A stretch of 64,000 nt of DNA from Pseudofrankia coriaricola. Lineage in GTDB: Bacteria > Actinomycetota > Actinomycetes > Frankiales > Frankiaceae. The DNA is taken from NCBI RefSeq assembly GCF_001854805.1, contig NZ_MBLO01000239.1, forward strand, positions 62,001-126,000, in the 5' to 3' direction. Position 1 is the first letter of the stretch. The number at the start of each line of letters is the position of its first letter. The notes beneath the pieces were generated by a model. The model was given only the letters and a program-made list of their open reading frames with translations. It did not search any database and was not told where the DNA came from. Positions 18,501-26,362 of this stretch are shown piece after piece. Both the position numbers and the translations under genes were made by a program.

Positions 18501-18530
18501 GGATCCGGCGGCACCAGCGAGGCTGGCTGA
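15504..18530 (+). CDS. topA: DNA topoisomerase I, actinobacterial type
   Basis: 1008 aa from GTG 15504 (GAGGAGA upstream). A 60-residue disordered start precedes the TOPRIM domain (RLVIVESPAKAKT near 63-75; LATDEDREGEAIAWHL). The catalytic tyrosine is Tyr387 in YITYMRTDST. In place of zinc fingers there are four C-terminal repeats, each with G-R-[YF]-G-P-Y-V (near 730, 785, 840, 910). A Lys/Ala-rich tail ends the protein, as in mycobacterial and Streptomyces TopA, where it gives processivity. It relaxes negative supercoils. The stop overlaps the next start (TGATG). Confidence 0.97.
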   Translation: MPPRAKTTARTPSRSSTPLAEPLDVDEDVLDAAEQVDEAETPSGTARGGVGRRRSTAGGTGTRLVIVESPAKAKTIAGYLGPGWQVESSIGHIRDLPRSAADVPAAHKGKPWARLGVDVDNGFEPLYIVTPDKRQQVTKLKELVKDASELYLATDEDREGEAIAWHLLQTLKPTVPVKRMVFHEITPQAIRRAVESPREIDENLVNAQETRRILDRLYGYEVSPVLWKKVMPRLSAGRVQSVATRILVERERARMRFRSADYWNIEGRFAATVGHDGKAPDPTALPATLVALDGRRLATGRDFDAAGRLTSAEVVRLDEAGATGLAERLAATVFAVRSVETKPYRRSPYAPFMTSTLQQEAGRKLRFSSQRTMQIAQKLYENGYITYMRTDSTNLSETALAAAREQARQLYGPEYVPDKPRVYTKKVKNAQEAHEAIRPAGDTFRTPGEVRAGLDADGFRLYELIWRRTVASQMADARGTSATVRIGGRSSAGEDAEFAASGKVITFPGFLRAYVEGADDPDAELEDRETRLPDVRQGDPLTTRQLTPRGHSTSPPPRFTEASLVKTLEELGIGRPSTYASIIGTIQDRGYVWKKGTALVPSFIAFAVVGLLEDHFTRLVDYRFTASMEDDLDDIAAGTAGSTDWLTRFYFGDGTPAEAGGENGTAVGGSGANGKVAGGGNGKVAADAGLKHLVSERLGEIDAREVNSIPLGEADDGVSVVVRVGRYGPYVQYGERRASVPEDLPPDELTIPKALELLEAPSDDRVLGADPETGATITAKAGRYGPYVTTDTDPPRTASLLSTMALETVTLDDARKLLTLPRLLGAGEDGEEITAQNGRYGPYVKKGTQSRSLESEEQLFTVTLEQALALLAQPKTRGRRSAAETPPLRELGPDPASGKPVVLKEGRFGPYVTDGETNASLRKGDEIATLTIERAAELLADRRARGPATPRRASSRSATGTGAKAAKPAAGAAKAKSTAKGKTTAKAGTGTRAATKRSAGSGGTSEAG

Positions 18531-21037
18531 TGGTCCCCGACTACGGGGACGAGAAGGACACTCGGGCCACGGCGGGCCTGATGCCCGAGCCAGGCCACAC
18601 GGGCGGCCTGGATGGGCCGCCCGTGGACGATGTGGCCGCGGAGGGGGACGCGCCAGCCCGGCCCGTCGGCAACCCGAGCGGCGAGTTAACGCCGCGCCGT
18701 CCGCGGCGCGCCGGCTGGGCCGTCAAGACAGTCGGCCAGCATCCGGTCACCAGCGTGCCGGAGCCACCGGAACGGCGTGCGCCAGCGAGCTCCGACGAGG
18801 GTGACGTGCGCGCGGTGCTGCGCATCCCGGAGTTCCGCCGGCTGTGGATCCAGCTGGGGCTGTCCAGCCTCGGCGACTGGATGGGCCTGCTCGCGACCAC
18901 CGCGATGGTCACCCAGCTGCAGCACGGCTTCTCCGGCCAGGCGTACGCGCTCGGCTCCCTGCTGATCATCCGGCTGGCGCCGGCGCTGATCTTCGGCCCG
19001 CTGGCCGGCGCGGTCGCCGACAAGCTCGACCGCCGGCTGACCATGGTGGTCACCGACCTGCTGCGCTTCGTCCTGTTCCTGTCGATCCCGATCGTCGGCA
19101 CGCTGACCTGGCTGCTGATCGCGTCGTTCCTGATCGAGTGCGTGACCCTGCTGTGGGCGCCGGCCAAGGAGGCGAGCGTCCCGCATCTCGTACCGAAGGA
19201 GCGGCTGGCGGCGGCCAACACACTCAGCCTGCTCACCACCTACGGCAGCGCGCCGGTAGCGGCGGCGATCTTCGCCCTGCTGGCGACCCTCTCGCGCAGC
19301 CTCGCGCCGGGGCACCCGTACTTCCGGGATTCGTCCGTCGACATCGCGCTCTACTTCAACGCCGTGACCTTCCTGCTGTCGGCGCTGGTGATCTGGGGGC
19401 TCAAGTCGATCGGCAAGGCGGCACGCCCGGAGCACGGCCCGGAGCCGGGCTTCTTCGCCTCCATCACCGAGGGCTGGAAGTTCGTCGGCAACGACCGGCT
19501 GGTGCGGGGCCTGGTCATCGGCATCCTCGGCGGATTCGCCGGCGCCGGCTGTGTCATCGCGCTGGGCAAGCTCTACGTCCAGATCCTCGGCGGAGGGGAC
19601 GCCGCCTACGGCGTACTGTTCGCGGCCGTGTTCATCGGCCTCGCGACCGGGATGGCGATCGGGCCGAAACTGCTCGGCGACTACAGCCGCACCCGCCTGT
19701 TCGGGGTCTGCGTCACCGGCGCCGGCATCACCCTGGTGTTCGTCGCGATCATCCCGAACCTGGTGCTGGCCTGCATTCTCGTCGTCCTGGTGGGCATGTT
19801 CGCCGGGGTGGCATGGGTGACCGGCAACACCCTCCTGCAGGCCGAGGTGGCCGATGAGCTGCGCGGGCGCACCTTCGCGCTCGTGCAGTCGCTGGTCCGC
19901 ATCGACCTGCTGCTGGTGCTGGCCGCCGCGCCGGCGCTGGTCGGCCTGATCGGCTCGCACAGCGTGCACTTGTGGGGCGACGTCAACGTCCGGGCCGACG
20001 GCGTGACCTTCGTGCTGCTCGGCGGCGGTGTCCTCGCCATAGTCGTGGGCCTGTTCGCCTACCGGCAGATGGACGACCACTCCGGGGTGCCCGTCCTCCC
20101 GGAGCTGTGGAACGCGCTGCGCGGCCGTAGGCAGAACCGCCGACCGCGCCATGCCGGCCTGTTCGTCGCGATCGAGGGAGCGGACGCCGCCGTGAGGGCC
20201 AGCCAGCTCGAGGCGCTGCGCTCGTGGCTCACCGAGACCGGGCGCGAGGTGGTAGTCGCCTCGGACGCGGTGATCGCCGCCCCCCTGGAGGCGTCGCTGC
20301 GCCAGCTGCAGGCGGACCCGTCGGCGGCGCTGCACCCCCGGACCGAGGCCCTGCTCGCGGCGGCGGCCAGGGCCGAGCACGTCGCCAGGGTGATCGAACC
20401 GGCGCTCGCGCGCGGCGCCGTGGTCCTCACCGACCACTACGTCGACTCGACGGTCGCGCACCAGAGCGCCGCGAGCTGCGCCGGCCTGGACGAGCTGACC
20501 GTGCTGGCCCAGTGGGCCACCATGTCGCTGCTCCCCGACGTCACGGTCCTGCTGGACACCGAGACGTCCGCGGACGCCGACGCCGGCACGACGGCGACGG
20601 ACACGGACACGGACGTGCCTGGCTCCCCTGCCCCCGGGTTCCTGAACGGCTCGGCGGCAGGCCACGCCCCGACGTTCGGCGAGGAGGTCCGCGCCGCCTA
20701 CCTGCGGCTCGCGGACGAGGAGTCGCATCGGTACCTGGTGCTCGACTGCGCCGCGCCGGCGGGCGAGCTGCACGCCCGGATCCGCCGGGTGGTCGCCCGC
20801 CGACTCGGGGACGCCACCCTCAGCGACATCGGCGACACGGACGGCCCCACTGTGACGGCCGCCGCCGCCGGCGGCCCGGAGCTGACGGCCGTCGCCGCTG
20901 GCGGAACCGGACCGGGCCGTCCGCCGGGCACCGGGCGCGGCGACGAACCCGACCGGCGCGGCGGCGTCGACCGGCGCAGCCCGATCATGGATACCGGAGC
21001 GCCCGACTCCACGCGGTTCCCCGAGGGCTCGGCGTGA
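18530..21037 (+). CDS. MFS transporter fused to a degenerate thymidylate kinase domain
   Basis: 835 aa. Residues 1-85 look disordered. About 86-540 are a 12-helix MFS permease (FRRLWIQLGLSSLGDWMGL; GPLAGAVADKLDRR). About 543-770 align with thymidylate kinase beginning LFVAIEGADAAVRASQ. The Tmk P-loop GxGKS/T is replaced by AAVRAS and the DRY motif by DHY, so kinase activity is doubtful. Tmk genes with an MFS domain between topA and holB are known in actinobacteria. The tail (about 775-835) is Gly/Ala-rich. It overlaps both neighbours, suggesting one operon topA–tmk–holB. Confidence 0.85.
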   Translation: MVPDYGDEKDTRATAGLMPEPGHTGGLDGPPVDDVAAEGDAPARPVGNPSGELTPRRPRRAGWAVKTVGQHPVTSVPEPPERRAPASSDEGDVRAVLRIPEFRRLWIQLGLSSLGDWMGLLATTAMVTQLQHGFSGQAYALGSLLIIRLAPALIFGPLAGAVADKLDRRLTMVVTDLLRFVLFLSIPIVGTLTWLLIASFLIECVTLLWAPAKEASVPHLVPKERLAAANTLSLLTTYGSAPVAAAIFALLATLSRSLAPGHPYFRDSSVDIALYFNAVTFLLSALVIWGLKSIGKAARPEHGPEPGFFASITEGWKFVGNDRLVRGLVIGILGGFAGAGCVIALGKLYVQILGGGDAAYGVLFAAVFIGLATGMAIGPKLLGDYSRTRLFGVCVTGAGITLVFVAIIPNLVLACILVVLVGMFAGVAWVTGNTLLQAEVADELRGRTFALVQSLVRIDLLLVLAAAPALVGLIGSHSVHLWGDVNVRADGVTFVLLGGGVLAIVVGLFAYRQMDDHSGVPVLPELWNALRGRRQNRRPRHAGLFVAIEGADAAVRASQLEALRSWLTETGREVVVASDAVIAAPLEASLRQLQADPSAALHPRTEALLAAAARAEHVARVIEPALARGAVVLTDHYVDSTVAHQSAASCAGLDELTVLAQWATMSLLPDVTVLLDTETSADADAGTTATDTDTDVPGSPAPGFLNGSAAGHAPTFGEEVRAAYLRLADEESHRYLVLDCAAPAGELHARIRRVVARRLGDATLSDIGDTDGPTVTAAAAGGPELTAVAAGGTGPGRPPGTGRGDEPDRRGGVDRRSPIMDTGAPDSTRFPEGSA

Positions 21038-22326
21038 GCGTCTGGGAGTCGCTCACCGGCCAGGACGCGGTCGTCGACACCCTCTCCACGGCCGCCAAGG
21101 CGGCCGCGCTCATCGGTGGCCCGGACGGCGCCATCGCCGCCGCCAGGGCAGGGATGACCCATTCCTGGCTGTTCACCGGCCCCTCCGGCGCCGGCCGCGT
21201 CGACGCCGCCAGGACCTTCGCCGCCGCGCTGAGCTGCGAGCGCGCCTCGGCGGCCAGAGCGGCGGGGGCGGCGGGGGCGTCCGGCGAGCCGGCGGGCCCA
21301 CCTGGCTGTGGCGAGTGCGTCGGCTGCCACACCGTCCTCACCAACACGGCGGCCGACCTGCGCACGGTGCGCGCGGAGGGGCTCTCGCTCGGCGTGCAGG
21401 ACGTGCGGGCGCTGGTCAGGGACGCGGCGAGTGCCCCGACCAGTGGCCGCTACCGGATCCTGCTCATCGAGGAGGCGGACCGGCTCACGGACTCCGCTGC
21501 CAACGCCCTGCTCAAGGCGCTGGAGGAACCGGCTGAGCGGTCCGTGTTCCTGCTGTGCGCGCCCTCGGTGGACGACGTGATTCCCACGATCCGGTCTCGA
21601 TGCCGGGTGGTGGCGCTGCGGCTGCCGTCCGTCGACGACATCGCCAACGCGCTGCTGCGCGACGGCGTCGACGAGCGGACGGCACAGGTCGCCGCGAGGG
21701 CGTCGCAGGGCCACCTTGGCCGGGCCCGCCTGCTCGCCGTCGACGAGCGGGCCAGGGCGGGGCGTGCCCAGGTGCTGGCGGTGCCTGGCCGGCTCGGCCG
21801 CGCGGCCGACTGCCTGGGCGCCGCCGCCGACCTCGTGGCCGCGGCGAACGCGGACGCCGACACGGCGAACACCGAGCGGGACGAGGCGGAGGCGGAGGCC
21901 CTGCGCACGGCGCTCGGCGTCGGGGCGACCTCGTCCGGCGCCGCGGGACGCTCGAAACGGGCGACGAAGACGGCGCCAAAAGCCAAAACGATGATGATCC
22001 GCGGCGCCGCCGGGGCGCTCAAGGACCTGGAGAAGTCGCAGAAGAGCCGCGGCCGGCGCACGGTGCTCGACTCGCTCGACCGGACGTTGCTGGACCTCGC
22101 GGGTCTCTACCGGGACGTGCTCGCCCACCAGCTCGGCGCGACCGTCGACCCGGTCAACCCCGACGCCGCCGCCGAGATCAGCCGGCTCGCCGCCGCGGCG
22201 ACCCCGGAGCGCACCCTGCGTCGACTGGAGGCAGTCCTGGCGACCAGGGACGCGCTCGCCGCCAACCCGGGCCTGGTCGCCCAGCTTGCCGTCGAGTCCC
22301 TCACCCTGACTCTCCGGGACGCCTGA
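21034..22326 (+). CDS. holB: DNA polymerase III delta-prime subunit
   Basis: 430 aa from GTG 21034, overlapping the previous stop (GTGA). AAA+ clamp-loader subunit. HSWLFTGPSGAGRVDAA is the P-loop with Arg instead of Lys, normal for delta-prime, which does not hydrolyse ATP. CGECVGCHTVL plus an upstream Cys form the zinc site. IEEADRLTDSAANALLKALEEP and IRSRCRVV are the Walker B and sensor/arginine-finger (SRC) regions. An Ala/Lys-rich insert (about 285-330) is longer than in E. coli. It acts in loading the beta clamp. Confidence 0.93.
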   Translation: MSVWESLTGQDAVVDTLSTAAKAAALIGGPDGAIAAARAGMTHSWLFTGPSGAGRVDAARTFAAALSCERASAARAAGAAGASGEPAGPPGCGECVGCHTVLTNTAADLRTVRAEGLSLGVQDVRALVRDAASAPTSGRYRILLIEEADRLTDSAANALLKALEEPAERSVFLLCAPSVDDVIPTIRSRCRVVALRLPSVDDIANALLRDGVDERTAQVAARASQGHLGRARLLAVDERARAGRAQVLAVPGRLGRAADCLGAAADLVAAANADADTANTERDEAEAEALRTALGVGATSSGAAGRSKRATKTAPKAKTMMIRGAAGALKDLEKSQKSRGRRTVLDSLDRTLLDLAGLYRDVLAHQLGATVDPVNPDAAAEISRLAAAATPERTLRRLEAVLATRDALAANPGLVAQLAVESLTLTLRDA

Positions 22327-22765
22327 ACCGAAGGCGGCCGGCCGGGCACGGGAGCGCCCTCCCTCCCACTCCCTCTCATGAGCCGCTGACCGATCCGCGA
22401 AGCACTGGGTTCTGCCAGCAAGCCGGATCGGCCGCCGAGTGGGCAGGTAACGAGCTCACAGGCCGGGGCCGATTCCTCGACGGGTCAGTCGACGGGAAAG
22501 TCGCGGTCGACGGCGGCGGAAGGGCGCATTCAGGGTCCCGTTCCCCGACGAACCGGGTGCTTCGGTGAGAACGCGGACGTACGCTCAGGGCGAACGGCGA
22601 CTTCCGCCACATTCGGTCAGGTCAGAGTGACCTGGTCGGATGTACGGCCAGGTCCCACGTGGCCGGGATGGCTGGCATGGCCGGCCGGTGCCGGTGCCGG
22701 GCCACTCCGCGGTGCCTCGCGGCGGACACGACAGGACGGCGGACACGACAGGACGGCGGGCACGC
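22327..22765. other. Intergenic region with short direct repeat
   Basis: About 440 bases between holB and the PSP1 gene. A short tract GGACACGACAGGACGGC occurs twice in tandem at about 22727-22760, just ahead of the PSP1 start. No gene is supported here. No terminator hairpin is obvious. Confidence 0.35.
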
Positions 22766-23848
22766 ATGTCGATGATGTGCGCGGTGGCCTTCTCGCCCCG
22801 CGGGAAGCTGTACTACGCCGACCCAGGGCAGCTGGCGCCCCGTGTCGGCGACCGGGTGCTCGTCCCCACCGACGACGGCCCGGCGGTCGCGACCTGCATG
22901 TGGGCGCCGCAGTGGGTGAGCGAGGACGTCGGCCACCTGCCGGTCCTCGCCGGGTTCGCGGCCGACGACGACGTCGAGCGGGACCAGGTGTCCCGGCGGC
23001 GGCGCGCCCAGGCGAGGGTCGCGGCCAAGCGGCTGGTCCGGGAGCACGGCCTGCCCATGAAGATCGTCGGGGTGGACCACGTCGACACGTCGGACACCTT
23101 CACGATCTACTTCACCGCCGACGGACGGGTTGACTTCCGTTCCCTCGTCCGCGAGCTGAACCGGACGCTGGACACTCGGGTTCTCCTACGCCAGCTGTCC
23201 GCCAGGGACAGCGCAAAGCTGCAGGGCGGCATCGGGTCCTGCGGCAGGGAGCTGTGCTGCTCCACGTTTCTGACCGACTTCGAGCCGGTGAGCATCCGGA
23301 TGGCCAAGGACCAGAACCTGGCGCTCAATCCGCTGAAGATCAGCGGGGCCTGCGGCCGGCTGATGTGCTGCCTGCGCTACGAGCATCCGCTGTACGAGGA
23401 GTTCGCCGCCGCGGTCCCCGCCGTGGGCTCCCGGGCGAGCACTCCCGACGGCCCCGGCAGGGTGATCGGCCACGATGTGCCCCGCCAGCAGGTGACGGTG
23501 GCGCTCGACGCGGGCGGGCGGCGGGCCTGCGATCGGGCCGACGTCTGCTCCTCCCGCAAGACCCACGAGGCCGCCTATCCGACCGCCGCGGGCTCCGGAT
23601 GCGGTTCCGTCAGTCTTCCCGAGGATGGGAGCCGGAACGGTGCCCAGGCTGACGCCCCGGATCAGAACGGGGAGGAGAGCTCCGTCGCACACCAAAGCGC
23701 GGCCGCGCCGGACGCCGCCATCCGGGAGGCTGCCGTGCCCGCGGTCGTTTCACAGCCGGACGAGGCAAGCCAGGAACCGCCGGCCAGCGACGGTGGGCAC
23801 CGCCGGATCCGCCGACGTGCACGCTCCCGCCGCTCCGACTCGGACTGA
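22766..23848 (+). CDS. PSP1-domain protein, RicT/YaaT-like
   Basis: 360 aa from ATG 22766; a second ATG at 22772 is also possible. The PSP1 domain (about 20-215) carries the family's Cys pattern GSCGRELCCSTFL and GACGRLMCCLRYEHPLYEE, which in B. subtilis RicT helps hold Fe-S clusters in the RicAFT complex that acts with RNase Y. RicA and RicF are absent in this window. Residues after about 250 are low-complexity, ending in an Arg/Ser-rich RRIRRRARSRRS tail that could bind nucleic acid. It follows holB, a conserved arrangement. Confidence 0.88.
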   Translation: MSMMCAVAFSPRGKLYYADPGQLAPRVGDRVLVPTDDGPAVATCMWAPQWVSEDVGHLPVLAGFAADDDVERDQVSRRRRAQARVAAKRLVREHGLPMKIVGVDHVDTSDTFTIYFTADGRVDFRSLVRELNRTLDTRVLLRQLSARDSAKLQGGIGSCGRELCCSTFLTDFEPVSIRMAKDQNLALNPLKISGACGRLMCCLRYEHPLYEEFAAAVPAVGSRASTPDGPGRVIGHDVPRQQVTVALDAGGRRACDRADVCSSRKTHEAAYPTAAGSGCGSVSLPEDGSRNGAQADAPDQNGEESSVAHQSAAAPDAAIREAAVPAVVSQPDEASQEPPASDGGHRRIRRRARSRRSDSD

Positions 23849-23868
23849 GACGGGGATCCAGCTATGAC

Positions 23869-23911
23869 CCGGTGGAGTCCCCGGCCTTCTGGGCACGGAG
23901 AACTCCACCGG
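23869..23911. terminator. Hairpin between convergent PSP1 and response-regulator genes
   Basis: CCGGTGGAGT at 23869-23878 pairs with ACTCCACCGG at 23902-23911. The two flanking genes converge here, so it can serve both strands. The loop is 23 bases and there is no U-tract. Confidence 0.55.
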
Positions 23912-23934
23912 ATCACGGAATCACGGAGCTGGGC

Positions 23935-24660
23935 TCACGGGTCGAAGCGGTAACCCATGCCGCGCAGGGTGGTGACCAGCCGGCGCTGCGGCGGCCGGCC
24001 CTCGACCTTGGTCCGGACCCGCCGGACGTGCTCCGTCACGGTCGCGGGGTCCTGGAACCGCGTGCCCCAGACCTGCTCGAGCAGTTCCTCCCGGCTGAAC
24101 ACCCTGCGCGGATGACGGGCCAGGAAGGCGAGCAGCTCGTACTCACGGGCGGTCAGGTCGATCCGCTCACCGGCGACCGCGACCTCGCGGGCACGCAGGT
24201 CGATCGACACGTCGCCGTAGATCAGCGGCTCGTTGCCGTCCCCGCTGCGCTGGGGCGGCGCCTCCACCGGCCGGCGGCGCAGCCGGGCGCGAACCCTGGC
24301 CACCAGCTCGCGCAGCGAGTAGGGCTTGACGACGTAGTCGTCGGCCCCGAGCTCCAGGCCGACCACCCGGTCGACCTCCTCAGCCCGACCGGTTAGCATG
24401 ATCACCGGCACCTCGCTCGTCTGCCGCAGCCGACTGAGCACGGCGAAGCCGTCCATCCGTGGCATTGCTACATCGAGTACAACCAGGTCAATCTCCGTCG
24501 TCTGAAACAGGCGGAGTGCGGTCTCGCCGTCGGCCGCCTCCAGCACGCGGTACCCGAATCGCTCAAGACTGCGCGCGAGTGCGACGCGCGATGCTTCATC
24601 ATCTTCCGCGACGAGCAGCGAGGCCCCTCGCGTCGTCGTCGCAGTTGCTTCCCCGGTCAT
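23935..24660 (-). CDS. OmpR/PhoB-family response regulator, orphan
   Basis: 241 aa. Receiver domain 14-125 has acidic pair Asp20/Asp21, phosphoacceptor Asp63 (VVLDVAMPRMDG), Thr90 and Lys112, all intact. The winged-helix DNA-binding domain (about 148-240) has LTAREYELLAFLARHPRRVFSREELL and the final RGMGYRF. No histidine kinase is nearby, so the partner must be elsewhere. A 13-bp palindrome at 24772-24784, about 110 bp upstream, is a candidate autoregulatory site. Confidence 0.92.
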   Translation of the reverse strand: MTGEATATTTRGASLLVAEDDEASRVALARSLERFGYRVLEAADGETALRLFQTTEIDLVVLDVAMPRMDGFAVLSRLRQTSEVPVIMLTGRAEEVDRVVGLELGADDYVVKPYSLRELVARVRARLRRRPVEAPPQRSGDGNEPLIYGDVSIDLRAREVAVAGERIDLTAREYELLAFLARHPRRVFSREELLEQVWGTRFQDPATVTEHVRRVRTKVEGRPPQRRLVTTLRGMGYRFDP

Positions 24661-25107
24661 GGCGAAACCCTACGCAACCTCTCCAGCGCCACTGCGAGCG
24701 GGGTCGCATTTGACGAATTTCGGTCGACTGGCGACACCATGCTGACACATACATGTGACCACGCCAAAGCTTTCCGTAACGGAACCCCTACCCAAATCCC
24801 AGGGCGCACATCAACCCGTCACCAGACGATCCGGACACCCACCATCACATCCAACCCACCGCCATCAGACGAGACGACCAGCGCCGCCAGCCCGGCGCTC
24901 GCCCCCACATCCGCCGTCGGCGACCGAGATCGAAGATCGAGGCCGAGGTCGTCCGTGCGACGGCGGACCGCCAGCGATGCACCCACCCGAGCCGCGAACC
25001 AGAGCCATCCGCCAGTCGCAAGATCGCAAAAACGCGGCCGGGCCACACACGTCGGCCTCGTCATCCCATCTGGCATACTCGGAGCCGCGCCAGCCTCGCT
25101 GGACCAA
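24661..25107. promoter_or_regulatory. Regulatory region between response regulator and tRNA-Thr
   Basis: About 450 bases. TTCCGT-A-ACGGAA (24772-24784) is a perfect palindrome, and CACATACATGTG lies about 25 bases to its left. The sequence has less G+C than its surroundings. A long frame crosses the right part but is Arg/Ser/Thr-rich with no ribosome binding site and runs through the tRNA, so I do not call it. Confidence 0.4.
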
Positions 25108-25179
25108 GCCGAAGTAGCTCAGTGGCAGAGCAATCGCCTCGTAAGCGATAGGTCGCGGGTTCAATCCCCGCCTTCGGCT
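25108..25179 (+). tRNA. tRNA-Thr (anticodon CGT)
   Basis: A full cloverleaf: acceptor GCCGAAG/CTTCGGC, D-stem GCTC/GAGC, anticodon stem ATCGC/GCGAT with loop CTCGTAA, variable AGGTC, T-stem GCGGG/CCCGC with loop TTCAATC, discriminator T. Anticodon CGT reads ACG. The CCA end is not encoded. Confidence 0.97.
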
Positions 25180-25190
25180 CGCGCCGGGGT

Positions 25191-25489
25191 CGCCTGCTCG
25201 CAGCCCTGACGGGCCGCTTCGCCATGGGCCGTCATGTTGCCCCGGGGCCGAGCCCCGGACCCCACGCCAAGGGGCTCCGCCCCCTGGACCCCCACCCGGG
25301 TCGCCTGCTCGCAGCCCTGACGGGCCGCTTCGCCAAAGGCCGTCATGTTGCCCCGGGGCCGAGCCCCGGACCCCACGCCAAGGGGCTCCGCCCCCTGGAC
25401 CCCCACCCGGGTCGCCTGCTCGCAGCCCTGACGGGCCGCTTCGCCAAAGGCCGTCATGTCGCCCCAGGGCCGAGCCCCGGACCCCACGG
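25191..25489. repeat. 111-bp tandem repeat, 2.7 units
   Basis: The unit starts at 25191, 25302 and 25413, with only a few differences. Each unit includes GC-rich inverted segments (CCCCGGGGCCGAGCCCCGG and GGGGCTCCGCCCC). Since 111 is divisible by three, both strands stay open across it, which gives false 100-aa frames. It starts 12 bases after tRNA-Thr. Confidence 0.92.
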
Positions 25490-25892
25490 CCCCGGCTCGC
25501 CGTTCATGCTCGACCTCGGGCGATGACCACGCGGCATCCCGCCTCGCAGCCCGACTCCCCCGAGGTCCGAGAGTCTGGCCCTTATAGCCGGGGCAGACAT
25601 GATCGCTCTTTTCCTCTCCCCTTTTGGGAGCTGGCCGGGGGTTCGGGGGTGGAATTCATTTCCCGGCCGGATCCGCTCGTGGCGGGTGGGATCGACCACC
25701 GGAAAGAGAGTGATTGACGGACCATGCTCAGGGTGCTGAACCGAGGATGAACCGATCGGTGGCAGGCTGATGGTGGTCGGTCGCAAGTAGTTATAGAAGA
25801 ATGACCAGGTCGGCGGACTGAACGTCGGCTGGTTTTGCTGCTCGGCCGGCCGAAACCGAAAGGTGACATCACCACCAGACGGAGGAACCGCC
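25490..25892 (+). promoter_or_regulatory. Upstream region of first Gly/Trp-rich precursor gene
   Basis: About 400 bases. The part at 25738-25790 resembles 26216-26268 upstream of the second precursor, so the promoter region was duplicated with the gene. The palindrome GGTGACATCACC is at 25862-25873. The first part (25490-25730) shows no gene. Confidence 0.6.
25862..25873 (+). promoter_or_regulatory. Palindrome GGTGACATCACC ahead of precursor 1
   Basis: A 12-base inverted repeat 19 bases before the ATG and just before the GGAGGA ribosome binding site. The identical sequence precedes precursor 2. It may be an operator or a small 5'-UTR hairpin. Confidence 0.6.
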
Positions 25893-26048
25893 ATGAAGAC
25901 TGCATACCACGCACCGACCCTCCACGACGCCGGATCCTTCCACGAGCGCACCGGATGGGGCGGCGGCGGATGGGGCTGGGGCGGCGGCTGGGGCGGCGGA
26001 TGGGGCTGGGGCGGCGGCTGGGGTGGCGGCTGGGGCTGGGGCTGGTAG
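25893..26048 (+). CDS. Gly/Trp-rich RiPP precursor peptide 1 with lasso-type leader
   Basis: 51 aa from ATG 25893, with GGAGGA 8 nt upstream. The leader (1-20) has Tyr5, Pro8, Leu10, Gly14, Phe16 and Thr20, exactly the YxxPxLxxxGxFxxxT pattern recognised by the RRE protein of lasso-peptide systems. The remaining 31 residues are only Gly (21) and Trp (10). With no Asp or Glu the core cannot form a lasso isopeptide ring. No B or C lasso enzymes are nearby. It is a member of a duplicated pair. The next enzyme gene is a FAD hydroxylase. That it is modified on Trp is inference. Confidence 0.82.
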   Translation: MKTAYHAPTLHDAGSFHERTGWGGGGWGWGGGWGGGWGWGGGWGGGWGWGW

Positions 26049-26086
26049 GCCCACCCACTCGCAACCGCGTCGTCCTGACGCATCCC

Positions 26087-26114
26087 GTGGCGGTGGCCCG
26101 TCGGCCACCGCCAC
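26087..26114 (+). terminator. Hairpin after precursor 1
   Basis: GTGGCGGTGGCC (26087-26098) pairs perfectly with GGCCACCGCCAC (26103-26114) over a 4-base loop. There is no U-tract. The same stem follows precursor 2. Confidence 0.7.
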
Positions 26115-26332
26115 CCCCATCTCCGCGGCCCTGGCCCAGGGACCTGCCGTTCGGGTTGCCCCCTGAGGAAATTCACCGGTCCCTATAGGTCTGAGGCAGT
26201 TATGCGAAGCGTAGTGAACCCTCGGTGAACCGAGGGGTGGAAGGCTACTAATGGTCGGTTACAAGTGGCGCGACTAGCCGATTAGAACCGGTGGGTTGTT
26301 ACCCAGATTTGTACGCGGATGGCCCGCCGAAT

Positions 26333-26344
26333 GGTGACATCACC
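26333..26344 (+). promoter_or_regulatory. Palindrome GGTGACATCACC ahead of precursor 2
   Basis: Identical to the element before precursor 1 and placed 18 bases before this ATG, directly upstream of GGGAGGA. Conservation while the flanks have diverged argues for function. Confidence 0.6.
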
Positions 26345-26362
26345 ATAGAGGGAGGAACCGCC

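Noticed and set aside
24739-25209. A 156-aa plus-strand frame upstream of the tRNA
   Set aside because: It reads through the whole tRNA gene, lacks a ribosome binding site and shows no domain.
25191-25489. Tandem repeat as a CRISPR array
   Set aside because: Units are contiguous 111-bp copies with no unique spacers and no cas genes.
25161-25526. Frames of about 100 aa on both strands across the tandem repeat
   Set aside because: They exist only because the 111-bp unit is divisible by three and lacks stops. One overlaps the tRNA gene.
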